Positions 16,469 through 25,878 are shown, counted from the stretch's first letter. The stretch: DNA of 64,000 bases from Methanocellaceae archaeon UBA148 (GCA_002495885.1 DAHG01000060.1:30844-94843), one strand, 5' to 3'. Program-made: numbers and translations. The notes: generated by a model not told the origin, from the letters alone.

Positions 16469-17542
16469 TTAGATAGATTGCACGGCGTTTTTATACACTT
16501 TGTATAAATCTTCATTCGTTCTTTCATGCCAAAATTTGTTTTTAAAACGTTCAATCGTATTTTTTCTCATTTTTCGTCTTAGTTCTTCATCATCTATCAG
16601 GATTCGCATTTTCTCGGTCAGCTCTTGTAAATTGCCAGGCTCGATTAAAAAACCAGTCTTCTCGTTTTCCACCAGCTCAGGTATTGCATTTATATTTGTG
16701 GAGATTACAGGCATACCGAAAGATATGGCTTCTTCAATTGTTATGCCAAATCCTTCATGATAAGTAGGGGACAAGAAAACATCGTGGAAAGGAAAAACTT
16801 TATCAAATAATGCCTCTCTTTTCATGACGTATTTGCAATCTATATTTTTATTCTTAAGCACTTTTTCCGTCTCTGATGTCACCACCGTTAGCTTGATATC
16901 ATCATGTTCTTCCATCAATTTTTCAAATGATTTAAGAACCAATGATCCGCCCTTTCTCTTCAAATCCCCTATAAACAAGAACCTGACCTCATCTTCTGGT
17001 TCTGTCCTTTCCGACTTTCTTACCGGCATACCTGGGTATACCACGCTGACTTTTTCTTCGGGAATCCCGAATCTAAGATATATTCCTTTTGCAAAATTAG
17101 ACCACACGATAAGATGTTTTACATTATCCAGATTAAGCAACCTATCGTTTATATCGAATAGCTTGTAAAATATCTTTCCCAAGCGATAACGACTCTGTAT
17201 CTTTTCTTCGCTCCAACCGAGATAATCTCTTAGATATATATAAGAGCTTGAACTTTCACTCATTATTATTGGAACTTCGCGCCTTTTAAATATTTTATTG
17301 GCGACAGCATGGACATGCACTAAGTCTGTTTCTTCTTTTACTCTCAGCATTTTTATGGTTGCATCAGGAAAAAGAAGTTTTCTTCTTGAAAAAGAAAATG
17401 CCGACCCTACTACCTTCAATGGAAAGGGGGAACTATCCAGATAATGGGTATAACAGACATCCTTCGGTGGATGTGCCAATAACTCTTTTATGTAGGTACC
17501 CTCACCACCACCGCCAAAGGGCGACAAAAGGGTTACTTTCAT
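16469..17542 (-). CDS. GT4 glycosyltransferase
   Basis: 357 residues. The acceptor loop GGGGEGTYIKELLAHP is at residues 10-25, LVHVHAVANKIFKRREVPII follows, and the donor domain starts near 185 with VRFLFIGDLKRKGGSLVLKSF. The EX7E motif is EGFGITIEE (about 263-271) with SFGMPVISTN. All features expected of an active retaining enzyme are present. It lies in the leftward operon between a GMD-like dehydratase gene and the GT-C gene at 14690; sugar unknown. Confidence 0.9.
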   Translation of the reverse strand: MKVTLLSPFGGGGEGTYIKELLAHPPKDVCYTHYLDSSPFPLKVVGSAFSFSRRKLLFPDATIKMLRVKEETDLVHVHAVANKIFKRREVPIIMSESSSSYIYLRDYLGWSEEKIQSRYRLGKIFYKLFDINDRLLNLDNVKHLIVWSNFAKGIYLRFGIPEEKVSVVYPGMPVRKSERTEPEDEVRFLFIGDLKRKGGSLVLKSFEKLMEEHDDIKLTVVTSETEKVLKNKNIDCKYVMKREALFDKVFPFHDVFLSPTYHEGFGITIEEAISFGMPVISTNINAIPELVENEKTGFLIEPGNLQELTEKMRILIDDEELRRKMRKNTIERFKNKFWHERTNEDLYKVYKNAVQSI

Positions 17543-17571
17543 TTGTTTCCCCTGCTAGGATAGAGTCCCAT

Positions 17572-18789
17572 TCAAACTCTATTCTCCTTTTTCATAAAAT
17601 AGTTCAACTGATCTTTCACTATGTCATCAATTTTATAATTGATCCTAAACCCTAATTTTTTTATTTTCTGTGAGTCTGAAATCAAAATCGGAACGTCTGC
17701 AGGTCTAAACCTTTTCTCGTCGAACTCAACCTTAATCTTTCCGACACTCGTATGTACCCAAATCCCTCCATCGTCGAGATTAAAGTTCAATCCATCCACC
17801 AACATCATTTTGTCCAGTTTTGTTTTCTCGAATTCAATCCCAAAGATTTCTGAGCAATCTCTTTCAGTGGGAAGTATAACTTTTTTCCCAGAGAATGTCT
17901 CTATTTTATCAATCTCCCAACCCGCTTTTTCCAAACTCAATAAAACATAACTCAAAACCGAGTTCGTTCTCGTGGAGCCCATATTATATACATTGCCATA
18001 TTTCCCATTTTCTGACAGCAATATGTAGCCCTCCACCATGTCTTTTACGTGGCTCCAGTCCCTAAAGGCATTGACATTCCCTATCTTGATTCTGTCCGTT
18101 TCTTCAAACTTCAATTTCATTACTTGGTTCGTTATTACAGATGTAACGAACATTATTCCACGACTTGCCCCTTCATGATTGAAAGCTCTAGATACAATAG
18201 TTTTCATTCCATAGGAATGATAATAATTCCTCGTCAGATAATCCCCATAAACCTTGCTTATGGCATACGGTGACATGGGCCTTAAAGGGTTCGTTTCCTT
18301 TATTGGAACTTCCGGTATCCTTTCTGGCTTCTCAAAGCCACTTTCTTTCATCTTTTCGTATTGATCTTCCGAAGAGAACACCAGCCCATATTCCTCGCTG
18401 CTTCCAGCAAAAACAAAAACGGGATCATAGTCTTTGATCCTAATAGCCTCCAATAGATTTACCGTCCCAATAGAGTTTATCTCTGCGGTTTCTAAAGGAT
18501 GCGTAAAAGATCTTTGGACAAAGGATTGAGACGCTAAATGAAAAACACAATCAGGCTCTGAGATATCTAAGGCTTGAGCTAAACTGGTTATATCGGTTAT
18601 ATCGCCTTCTATCAACGTGATTTTCCCAAAAAGGCCTTTATCTACCAGATTTTTTGGTATAGTGCCATCTGCCCTTTTTTTTATTAAACCATACACGTTT
18701 GCTCCTTTCTTCAGCAAATCCTCGGCAAGATACGGTCCTACAAACCCGCTTATACCCGTTATTAGCATATTCTTGTCCTTATATTTCAT
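17572..18789 (-). CDS. NAD-dependent epimerase/dehydratase, GDP-mannose 4,6-dehydratase-like
   Basis: 405 residues of the extended short-chain dehydrogenase family. The NAD motif TGISGFVGPYLAE is at residues 11-23, the active-site segment FAGSSEEYGL near 125, and YAISK (Tyr/Lys pair) near 176. The C-terminal RFRPADVPILISDSQKIKKLGF follows the pattern by which GDP-mannose 4,6-dehydratases end. Compared with the usual 320-350 residues it carries an insertion of about 60 residues around 290-350. A GDP- or CDP-4-keto-6-deoxy sugar product is plausible but the nucleotide is not certain. It shares an operon with two GT4 genes. Confidence 0.82.
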   Translation of the reverse strand: MKYKDKNMLITGISGFVGPYLAEDLLKKGANVYGLIKKRADGTIPKNLVDKGLFGKITLIEGDITDITSLAQALDISEPDCVFHLASQSFVQRSFTHPLETAEINSIGTVNLLEAIRIKDYDPVFVFAGSSEEYGLVFSSEDQYEKMKESGFEKPERIPEVPIKETNPLRPMSPYAISKVYGDYLTRNYYHSYGMKTIVSRAFNHEGASRGIMFVTSVITNQVMKLKFEETDRIKIGNVNAFRDWSHVKDMVEGYILLSENGKYGNVYNMGSTRTNSVLSYVLLSLEKAGWEIDKIETFSGKKVILPTERDCSEIFGIEFEKTKLDKMMLVDGLNFNLDDGGIWVHTSVGKIKVEFDEKRFRPADVPILISDSQKIKKLGFRINYKIDDIVKDQLNYFMKKENRV

Positions 18790-18816
18790 GCGACATCACC
18801 TTTTTATCACACCATA

Positions 18817-19959
18817 TTATACCGTATCCTCATAAACTTCTAAGGTTCTCTTTGCAGTCCTGTCCCACGTGAAGTTCTTAGCAGTAATCCTTGCATTCTT
18901 GCCCATCTGGTTTCTGAGGTTCTCATCTCCAATAAGAATGCTAATTTTTTCAGCTATTTCACTGAGGTTAGTCGGATCGTCTATCAACAATCCATTTTTC
19001 CCATGTTCAATGGCATCTTCTCCTGCAGCCGTATTGGTGGTAACAACGGGCAATCCTGCAGCCATCGCTTCTATAACAGGTATTCCAAAACCTTCATATT
19101 TCGTTGGAAAAACGAAGATATCTGCTAAATTATAATGCTCATTTAAATCTCCCACATGTCCTGCGAATATTATATTATCCCTAACGCCTAACTTATCCGC
19201 AAGTCCGAGATAATCAAACCCAATTGTATTTTGTCCGCCCCCAACAACCAGCAATTTCAGATTCGATTTCGTTTCATTTTTAACAATAGACAAAGATTTA
19301 ATCAACTCTGCTAAACCTTTTCGATGGAATTCAGTTGCAACAATGTTAAGAACTATATCGCCTTCCTGTATCCCATACCTCTTTTTTAACTCAATCAAAT
19401 TTTGATTTCGCAAAGGTCTGAACTCATCTAAATCCACACCCAGCGGTATAACTTCAATATCCTCTTCTGGAATATTATAATACTTGATAAGTTCACGTTT
19501 GGTGGAAGTAGAGAGGGGTATAATTTTTTTGTAATTTCCTTTGGTGTAATTATGTTTTTCTAACCCCAAACCAATCAAATAACCAGGAGTTAATATTTTT
19601 CTACCAAGTATTGTTCGATGCTTCTCTTTTTTTAACACATCAATCCATGCCCTGAGAATGCTCATGGGATTGAATACATCTGCTGAGAAGCGATCTGCAG
19701 TGGTGCATTGAACTATGTCGAAATTTTTGGCATTTATTTTGAGGGTTGTTGAGGTAAGATATGACAGGAAATTCAAACTCGGAGGTTTTAGTATCATTGG
19801 TGTTTTATGAAATACCAAATCCTCGTTTCCGACATCCTTCCACTCGTGAGAAAAAATGTGAACCTCATGATCTTTCACGAAACGCTCAGCCAATTCTGCC
19901 ACGTATCGTGAGATTGCTCCCTTTTTATTATATTTAGGCACAGTCATCGCTATTTTCAT
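18817..19959 (-). CDS. GT4 glycosyltransferase
   Basis: 380 residues. Acceptor loop KKGAISRYVAELAERFVKDH, a short basic region around residues 155-175 (YTKGNYKKIIPLSTSTKREL), donor domain start IVLNIVATEFHRKGLAELI, and the EX7E motif EGFGIPVIE with AMAAGLPVVTT. The fold and catalytic site are complete. It follows the GT2 gene at 19969 with nine bases between, so the two probably act in sequence on the same glycan. Confidence 0.9.
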   Translation of the reverse strand: MKIAMTVPKYNKKGAISRYVAELAERFVKDHEVHIFSHEWKDVGNEDLVFHKTPMILKPPSLNFLSYLTSTTLKINAKNFDIVQCTTADRFSADVFNPMSILRAWIDVLKKEKHRTILGRKILTPGYLIGLGLEKHNYTKGNYKKIIPLSTSTKRELIKYYNIPEEDIEVIPLGVDLDEFRPLRNQNLIELKKRYGIQEGDIVLNIVATEFHRKGLAELIKSLSIVKNETKSNLKLLVVGGGQNTIGFDYLGLADKLGVRDNIIFAGHVGDLNEHYNLADIFVFPTKYEGFGIPVIEAMAAGLPVVTTNTAAGEDAIEHGKNGLLIDDPTNLSEIAEKISILIGDENLRNQMGKNARITAKNFTWDRTAKRTLEVYEDTV

Positions 19960-19968
19960 AGTTTAACA

Positions 19969-21003
19969 CTACTTTTTATGCACTTTTGGAAATAAATGAA
20001 AATCTCTTTCTTGAATAACATTGTTCATCATTAACTTAAACAACGCCAAATCACTGATTTTTTTGCGCTTCATTATATTTTTTCGCTTCCCATATGTTTC
20101 TTTTAAATCAGATATGTTCCACTTCCATGCCCTTATTATTGCTGGACATTTATCAAAGCCGTAATAAAAAATTCGTGCAAAAGACCTTATAGCTTCAGAA
20201 GGTAAAAATAAAAGTAGATATAGGATACCTCTTAATTTAAGGTGTACGTATATCTCATTTTTTGTAAACTCATATACCCACCTTTCACTATATACAAAAC
20301 CGGTATCAATCGATGTAGTACTGACCAGATGAAATATAACAGCGTCACGCACATTAACTACTTTATAACCCATTAAATTGGCTCTCCAATTAAATTCGGT
20401 GTCCTCCCAATACATAAAAAATGTTTCGTCCAGCAGACCCACATCTTCCAGCAGCTTTCTTTTTATAAGCATCATTGCACCGCTAACAGTGTCTGCTAGG
20501 CGCACCCTATATTTCCCGCTATTTTTAAGCTCATCCATATAATCTTTATAGATGGTATGTAGCAACGACGCACTGGCAATGCCGGCATTTGAGTCGCATT
20601 CGGCAAATGGACGCAGAGAAGAATTAAATGGGTTGATACTTGAAGCGCTGGCAACAATTATGTCTGGATCGAATTCTGCCACTTCAACCAGTCTGCGTAA
20701 AAAATCTTTTGTGGCAATTGTGTCCGTATCAAGAAGAAAGACGTATTCTCCCTCGGTTCCTTTTATCCCCGTATTCATACCAAAAGCAAAACCGCCATTT
20801 CTACCTGACTCTATAACACGGACCCAATCATATTTTTTCCTGACATAATCAACACTATCATCGGTAGAGGCATTATCAACCATAACCACCTCAAAATTGG
20901 GGTAATCTACCTCTGCCAATGACTGAAAACAATTATCCAGCCATTTCTTACCGTTATAATTCAAAACTATTATGGAAACCTTTGGATGCTTGCCGCCCGC
21001 CAT
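19969..21003 (-). CDS. GT2 glycosyltransferase, rhamnosyltransferase-like
   Basis: 344 residues. The GT-A fold shows VSIIVLNYNGKKWLDNCFQS, VMVDNASTDDSVDYV, the DXD site FLLDTDTIATKDF (about 94-98) and the ED motif FFMYWEDTEFNWRANLMGYK. This layout is shared with WbbL-type rhamnosyltransferases, which would suit the dTDP-sugar genes downstream in the window. The C-terminal hydrophobic stretch ILYLLLFLPSEAI suggests membrane association. Sugar assignment is inference only. Confidence 0.86.
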   Translation of the reverse strand: MAGGKHPKVSIIVLNYNGKKWLDNCFQSLAEVDYPNFEVVMVDNASTDDSVDYVRKKYDWVRVIESGRNGGFAFGMNTGIKGTEGEYVFLLDTDTIATKDFLRRLVEVAEFDPDIIVASASSINPFNSSLRPFAECDSNAGIASASLLHTIYKDYMDELKNSGKYRVRLADTVSGAMMLIKRKLLEDVGLLDETFFMYWEDTEFNWRANLMGYKVVNVRDAVIFHLVSTTSIDTGFVYSERWVYEFTKNEIYVHLKLRGILYLLLFLPSEAIRSFARIFYYGFDKCPAIIRAWKWNISDLKETYGKRKNIMKRKKISDLALFKLMMNNVIQERDFHLFPKVHKK

Positions 21004-21024
21004 AAGTATTTTATCTCCCGTCCA

Positions 21025-21594
21025 TTATAATTTTTCTCGATCCCCATGCGATTTAAATACGCTGCCAATCCTTTGAGAGTATGTTACGATTCCGGAGCCA
21101 TTGATCTTATCGGGTATCACCGCATAAGCTATTTCACACGAAAAAGGCAATATTTTAGCGATTTTATCCCTCTTGTAAATATCCAATTTATTGATCAGGA
21201 AGCTCAAAATTTTATTGCCGAATTGGAGATAAGTGCTGATAGAAAGATTGTAAGTTACATATTTAGATTTTCTTAAGAAAACAAATAAGGTGTTAGATTC
21301 AAAACATTTTTGGTGCTCGATGTCATTGAATGCCCCCACAGAAAAAGCATGTGGTACGAATATAAGTATCGATGAATGATGCTTGATTACCCGTAATAGT
21401 TCATCAAAAATAAGCTTTAAATCGGATACATTGTAATACTCAATAACATGGGATATCAGTATCTCGTCCATGCAATCACTTTTGAAGGGTAGTCTTCTAA
21501 TATCCAGTCTCACATCGATATTTGCATGCTTGTCGATATCACAATTCAGATATTTTTCCTTATAATCCGCACCACAACCCAAGTTCAGTTTCAT
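21025..21594 (-). CDS. SAM-dependent methyltransferase (type 11)
   Basis: 189 residues, short for the class. The protein opens MKLNLGCGADYKEKYLNCDI, the SAM-binding motif I placed unusually close to the N-terminus as in the glycan-cluster methyltransferases. VRLDIRRLPFKSDCMDEILI is motif II/post-I, and the Asp/His-rich ISHVIEYYNV stands at the active site. The C-terminus is divergent from large families. O-methylation of a sugar in the exported glycan is the likely role from context. Confidence 0.8.
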   Translation of the reverse strand: MKLNLGCGADYKEKYLNCDIDKHANIDVRLDIRRLPFKSDCMDEILISHVIEYYNVSDLKLIFDELLRVIKHHSSILIFVPHAFSVGAFNDIEHQKCFESNTLFVFLRKSKYVTYNLSISTYLQFGNKILSFLINKLDIYKRDKIAKILPFSCEIAYAVIPDKINGSGIVTYSQRIGSVFKSHGDREKL

Positions 21595-21610
21595 CTTTCG
21601 TCCATCTTTA

Positions 21611-22558
21611 TTATTTGATTAAAGGTTTCCACCACCACTCATTCTCCACATACCATTTTACAGTATAACTCAGAGCATCTTTAAAATTATATCTTGGTAA
21701 CCACCCCAATTCCTTTATCTTTTCGCAGTTTAAGGAATATCTAAAATCATGCCCGGGTCGGTCTTCCACAAATTTCATTAAGTTCTTTGGTTTTTTTAGC
21801 TCATTCAATATCAAACCCGCAATTTCTAGGTTTGCCCTCTCATTCCCGCCCCCTATATTGTAGATTTCCCCCCTCTTTCCCTTTTGAAAGACTAAATCTA
21901 TGGCTTCACAATTATCCAAAACATAAATCCAATCCCTAACATTTTTCCCTTCCCCGTATATTGGGAGCGGGGCATCCTGTAGAGCGTTAAGAATGAGAAC
22001 AGGAATTAACTTCTCCGGGTATTGATAAGGGCCGAAATTATTAGAACTTCTTGTTATCATAACGGGCAAGTCATAGGTTTTATGATATGCCTTAACCAAA
22101 AGGTCTGCTCCTGCCTTTGATGCAGAATACGGAGAGGAGGGGTCAAGCAAATCATTCTCTTTAAAAGAGCTTTTTTCTGTACTTCCATACACCTCATCTG
22201 TGCTTATCTGAATATATTTTTTGACGTCGTGCTTTCTTGCATATTCTAAAAGCGTATAAGTTCCAAGAACATCGGTTTTAACGAAAACGCCAGCACCAAT
22301 TATGGAGCGGTCTACATGTGTTTCAGCTGCGAAGTTGAATATTACATCGATATCGCCCATATTTTCAAGGTCGGCCCCATCACAAATGTCTCCTCTAAAA
22401 AAGGTTATCTTATCCTTTACATCTTGTAAATTTTCTAAAAGACCCGCATATGTGAGTTTGTCTAAAACGATGATTTCGTCTTCTGGGTGCCTTTCCAGCA
22501 TATAACGAACAAAATTGCACCCTATAAAACCTGCACCGCCTGTGATTAAGATGTTCAT
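21611..22558 (-). CDS. rmlB: dTDP-glucose 4,6-dehydratase
   Basis: 315 residues. NAD site TGGAGFIGCNFVRYML (residues 6-21), active-site QISTDEVYGSTEKSSF with the Asp-Glu pair typical of dehydratases, and YSASKAGADLLV (Tyr/Lys). RSSNNFGPYQYPEKLIPVLI and GEGKNVRDWIYVLDNC are RmlB signatures. It converts dTDP-glucose to dTDP-4-keto-6-deoxyglucose, the branch point for rhamnose and for 3-amino sugars. rmlA, an RmlC-like gene, fdtA-like and a DegT gene lie directly upstream in the same operon. Confidence 0.93.
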   Translation of the reverse strand: MNILITGGAGFIGCNFVRYMLERHPEDEIIVLDKLTYAGLLENLQDVKDKITFFRGDICDGADLENMGDIDVIFNFAAETHVDRSIIGAGVFVKTDVLGTYTLLEYARKHDVKKYIQISTDEVYGSTEKSSFKENDLLDPSSPYSASKAGADLLVKAYHKTYDLPVMITRSSNNFGPYQYPEKLIPVLILNALQDAPLPIYGEGKNVRDWIYVLDNCEAIDLVFQKGKRGEIYNIGGGNERANLEIAGLILNELKKPKNLMKFVEDRPGHDFRYSLNCEKIKELGWLPRYNFKDALSYTVKWYVENEWWWKPLIK

Positions 22559-22564
22559 TTTGAT

Positions 22565-23032
22565 TTATCCGTGCTTTTTCCCTGGGGATAATATCCAATC
22601 ATAAGGTATTTCCTTTGTGTCGGGTGGCAATCTATATTCATCCGGATTCTCACGATTATAAATCTCTGTTGGCATATTAACTACAAGGGACTCTGCATCC
22701 GAGATGCATTTCCAGCCATGACATACTCTTGGGGGGATTGAAATTAAGACAGGATTGTATTCCCCTACGAAGAATTCGTTTATCTCTTTATAAGTGGAAG
22801 AATTTTCTCGCGAATCATATAAAACCGCTTTTATCATACCTTTTACACAACAGACGTTGTCTGTCTGAATTTTATGGTAGTGCCAAGCCTTTATAACACC
22901 AGGATAAGTCGTAGTTATGTATACTTGACCAAATTTTATGAAGATTTCGTCATCACTTCTCAAAATCTCCATTAGCCTGCCTCTCTCATCCGGTATCACT
23001 TTCAATTTTTTGATACTCACACCTTTTATCAT
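22565..23032 (-). CDS. RmlC-like cupin (dTDP-4-dehydrorhamnose 3,5-epimerase family)
   Basis: 155 residues, shorter than standard RmlC (about 180). The beta-barrel core shows FGQVYITTTYPGVIKAWHYH, KIQTDNVCCVKGMIKAVLYD and the PPRVCHGWKCI segment. The His pair WHYH corresponds to the family active-site region (usually G-x-x-RGLHxQ), but the flanking Arg is missing, so full 3,5-epimerase activity is uncertain; a single epimerisation or isomerisation is possible. It overlaps rmlA by four bases. No RmlD reductase is found in the window, which argues against a simple rhamnose pathway here. Confidence 0.75.
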   Translation of the reverse strand: MIKGVSIKKLKVIPDERGRLMEILRSDDEIFIKFGQVYITTTYPGVIKAWHYHKIQTDNVCCVKGMIKAVLYDSRENSSTYKEINEFFVGEYNPVLISIPPRVCHGWKCISDAESLVVNMPTEIYNRENPDEYRLPPDTKEIPYDWILSPGKKHG

Positions 23033-24096
23033 AGTATTACCTGCGAACTAGCACCAATTATCAACCTTTTTCCTTTCGGTAGAGCGTCTCCTGTTTTTAT
23101 CACAGCACTCTCCCCTATCAAACTATCGACAATCCTCCCTGAACTTGTTATTTTAGCATGCTCCATAATTATAGAGTCTTCAACCTCTGTGTTTTCTATG
23201 GCACAATCGTTTCCAACACTGGTATAGGGTCCTATATAGGCATTTGAAACCGTACAATTATCACCTATGATAGAAGGACCTTTTAACATAGAGTTACTAA
23301 TCATTGAATTTTCGCCTATTATAACTCTTCCTCTAATGACAGAATCGTCCATAACTCCCTTAACATCGGCCTTTATTTCGTCTAATACAAGACGATTGGC
23401 ATCTAAAATATCTTCTGGTAGTCCCGTATCTTTCCACCATCCGTCAATGACTTCTGGGACAACCTTACAACCCCAATCAATAAGTTTTTGAATGGATTCC
23501 GTTATCTCTAACTCACCCCTATCAGACTGTTTGAGTTCTTTAATGGCATCGAAAATTATTGGTCTGAAAAAATAAACACCAGGCATCGTCAAATCACTAG
23601 TGGGCTCTTTAGGCTTTTCAATAACTTTTATTACCTTATTGTTTTTTATCTCAGCAATCCCAAATCTCCTTGCAAGAGAGACATTCTGAATACGATAAAG
23701 CAGCAGTATTTCGTCTATTTCTTTCTCATTCTGAAACTTTTTGACATATTCTTTTATGCCTCCCTTTAATATATTGTCGCCTAAATAAACCACAAAAGAA
23801 TCTCCGCCTATGAAATCCTCTGCAAGACTTATAGCATGTGCTATGCCCTTGGGATCAGGTTGATCGATATACGTGATGTTCACCCCGAATTTGGACCCGT
23901 CTCCCAAGAATTTTTCTACGCCCTCCTTCATAGGACCGAGGATCGTTGCTATCTCAGATATACCCGCTTTTCTCAAATATTCCAAGCCATAGGATATAAT
24001 CGGTTTATTAGCCACAGGCAACATGTGCTTATTACCGATATATGTGAGAGGTCTTAGACGGGTACCATGCCCACCGGCGAGAAGTATTCCTTTCAT
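23029..24096 (-). CDS. rmlA: Glucose-1-phosphate thymidylyltransferase, long form
   Basis: 355 residues. The nucleotidyltransferase domain (1-235) has GGHGTRLRPLTYIGNKHMLP, VVYLGDNILKGG and WKDTGLPEDILDANRLVLDE. From about 245 hexapeptide repeats form a left-handed beta-helix (IRGRVIIGENSMISNSML and GDNCTVSNAYIGPYTSVGND). This long form is common in archaea. It makes dTDP-glucose from dTTP and glucose-1-phosphate, feeding RmlB. Start overlaps the cupin downstream and lies two bases from the fdtA-like gene. Confidence 0.9.
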   Translation of the reverse strand: MKGILLAGGHGTRLRPLTYIGNKHMLPVANKPIISYGLEYLRKAGISEIATILGPMKEGVEKFLGDGSKFGVNITYIDQPDPKGIAHAISLAEDFIGGDSFVVYLGDNILKGGIKEYVKKFQNEKEIDEILLLYRIQNVSLARRFGIAEIKNNKVIKVIEKPKEPTSDLTMPGVYFFRPIIFDAIKELKQSDRGELEITESIQKLIDWGCKVVPEVIDGWWKDTGLPEDILDANRLVLDEIKADVKGVMDDSVIRGRVIIGENSMISNSMLKGPSIIGDNCTVSNAYIGPYTSVGNDCAIENTEVEDSIIMEHAKITSSGRIVDSLIGESAVIKTGDALPKGKRLIIGASSQVIL

Positions 24097-24097
24097 T

Positions 24098-24529
24098 TTA
24101 TTGCCCTTCTTTACCTACATAATCTATGAATTTATCGTATTCTCGGATATAATCCTCTTCATCATAATAATCAGAAGCAATAGCTAGAATTACAGCATCT
24201 TTAGAGAATTTCTCCATCGTATGCCATAGTTTTGGACCGATATAAATCCCTTTATTTGGCTCACTCAATTCAATTTCCTCGCTTCTCTCGCCATCATCTA
24301 ATAAAAAGGTGACCTTGCCATGAACGCAAAAAAATATCTGTTTCAATTTTTTATGCGCATGCTCGCCCCGGACTTTAGATAAGTCACCAACCCCATAGGT
24401 GTAATATATCCTTTTTATTTCAAATGGAATTTCTTTTAAACTTTCACCGACCGACAGGAAACCCCTTTGGTCATCGCCAATCTTTGGCAATTCTATTATC
24501 CTACAATTATCAATCCGGGGTTTTTTCAT
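24098..24529 (-). CDS. Sugar 3,4-ketoisomerase (FdtA/QdtA/WxcM-like cupin)
   Basis: 143 residues, the normal size of FdtA. Signature stretches are DQRGFLSVGESL, IYYTYGVGDLSKVRGEHAHK (the RGxHAHxxxxQ active site) and KGIYIGPKLWHTM. The enzyme turns dTDP-4-keto-6-deoxyglucose into the 3-keto isomer, the substrate for a 3-aminotransferase. FdtA (galacto product) and QdtA (gluco product) cannot be told apart by eye. The ATGA overlap with the DegT aminotransferase gene (24526-24529) supports a shared pathway to dTDP-Fuc3N or dTDP-Qui3N. Confidence 0.87.
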   Translation of the reverse strand: MKKPRIDNCRIIELPKIGDDQRGFLSVGESLKEIPFEIKRIYYTYGVGDLSKVRGEHAHKKLKQIFFCVHGKVTFLLDDGERSEEIELSEPNKGIYIGPKLWHTMEKFSKDAVILAIASDYYDEEDYIREYDKFIDYVGKEGQ

Positions 24530-25653
24530 AATTTACTCCTCCCGAAATCGTTTATGGCTCTTATTATGCGCCCCACATCCTGGTCTGATAATTTATGGTG
24601 GAGTGGTATGCATATCAAGTCATCATTGAGTTTCTTTAAGTTGGGTAAATCATCCCTTAAACCGCCAAAAACGGAGTATTTATCGTTCCTCCAATTATGA
24701 ACAGAAACTTCGATACCTCTGGAATACATCCATTCAGCAAATTCCACCCTTCTATCGACGTGTATACCAAACATCCAGTTTGCGTGCGTTCTATCAGAAT
24801 TATTTTCTAAGAGGGTGATGCCTTTGATACCATCCAACTCGTCTCTATATCTACTGGCAATCCCGGCTCTTCTCTCGAATAACGTATCAAAATATTTCAG
24901 TTGCTCAAGTCCTATCATGGCTGCGATATCATTCATGTGATACTTATACCCCGGTTCTGTTATATCATATGTGGGGTCATGCCCTAATATAGAATATTTC
25001 CGAGCTTTCCTATCTATACCAAACCATCTTCTCCGCATAGCCTCCCTATACTTTTCCGGATTAGTTATGGAAAGCATCCCACCGTCACCAGTCGTTATAT
25101 GCTTGATAGCCTGAAAGGAGTATATCGTGAACTCCGAGATTGCACCAATAGGTTTGCCCTTATATTTTGCACCCAATGCATGTGCTGCATCTTCAATAAC
25201 CGGCAGGTCATGCTGAACTGCTATTTTACGGATTTCATCCATATCGCAAGGGTAACCACCCCAGTGGACGCACATTATAGCTCTTGTCTTCTCCGTGATA
25301 TGGCGCTCTATATCGCCAGGGTCAATATTGGCAGTTTTATATTTTATATCAGCAAAAACGGGCTTCGCAAACTGCTCTAATATTGCCGTGTTTGTGGCAA
25401 CCATGGTGTAAGGAGTGGATATGACCTCATCTCCGGGTCCTACACCAATTATTGCCAATGCCAGCCTCAAAGCGGAAGTCCCAGAATTCAGAGATACAAC
25501 ATGCTCTAGACCAAATTTTTTTGAGAATTCCTGCTCAAACTCGTCCACCTTGGGACCTTGACCGACCCATCTACTTCGCAGTATCTCGGCTAACTTATCA
25601 ATTGCGGTTTCAGGCACATGAGGGTAAAACAGGGGTATCATTTCCCTTGCCAT
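24526..25653 (-). CDS. DegT/DnrJ/EryC1 aminotransferase, FdtB/QdtB-type
   Basis: 375 residues. PLP-dependent sugar aminotransferase: SLNSGTSALRLALAIIG, the PLP-binding DAAHALGAKYKGKPIG and the Schiff-base lysine in YSFQAIKHITTGDGGML (about residue 185). With the upstream-encoded ketoisomerase, transfer of an amino group to C3 of a dTDP-3-keto-6-deoxyhexose is the best prediction. First gene of a leftward operon that runs to about 13737. A 225-base spacer holding a gene relic separates it from the AsnB-like gene. Confidence 0.9.
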   Translation of the reverse strand: MAREMIPLFYPHVPETAIDKLAEILRSRWVGQGPKVDEFEQEFSKKFGLEHVVSLNSGTSALRLALAIIGVGPGDEVISTPYTMVATNTAILEQFAKPVFADIKYKTANIDPGDIERHITEKTRAIMCVHWGGYPCDMDEIRKIAVQHDLPVIEDAAHALGAKYKGKPIGAISEFTIYSFQAIKHITTGDGGMLSITNPEKYREAMRRRWFGIDRKARKYSILGHDPTYDITEPGYKYHMNDIAAMIGLEQLKYFDTLFERRAGIASRYRDELDGIKGITLLENNSDRTHANWMFGIHVDRRVEFAEWMYSRGIEVSVHNWRNDKYSVFGGLRDDLPNLKKLNDDLICIPLHHKLSDQDVGRIIRAINDFGRSKL

Positions 25654-25695
25654 AACTAAATAATCACCTCAATTCTTTATTTCATAATTATGAAG

Positions 25696-25860
25696 CGATA
25701 TAAGTATATCGTTAGTCACCAGTTGATTATTCGCTTTTCCGCCTCAAAAACCGACCTTCTGCTCTTTTGAAGGTATAACGAAACCCATAAGTATCGATCA
25801 TATTTTTAACCTCTTTGGTGAATTTAAACCCATCTACTTTCCCATTACAAAAAAATAGAA
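25696..25860 (-). pseudogene. Remnant of a coding sequence (C-terminal end)
   Basis: On the minus strand a frame without a start codon reads GKVDGFKFTKEVKNMIDTYG and ends RAEGRFLRRKSE before a stop near 25729. The composition (basic, aromatic) looks like the C-terminal tail of a real enzyme. It follows the stop of the AsnB-like gene, so it may be all that is left of a deleted gene in this operon. Family not recognised; exact ends approximate. Confidence 0.25.
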
Positions 25861-25878
25861 AATGTGGTCATATTCATG

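Noticed and set aside
18817..19135. Plus-strand frames opposite GT4 genes
   Set aside because: Open only because of codon bias in the real gene; no start signals or protein-like patterns.
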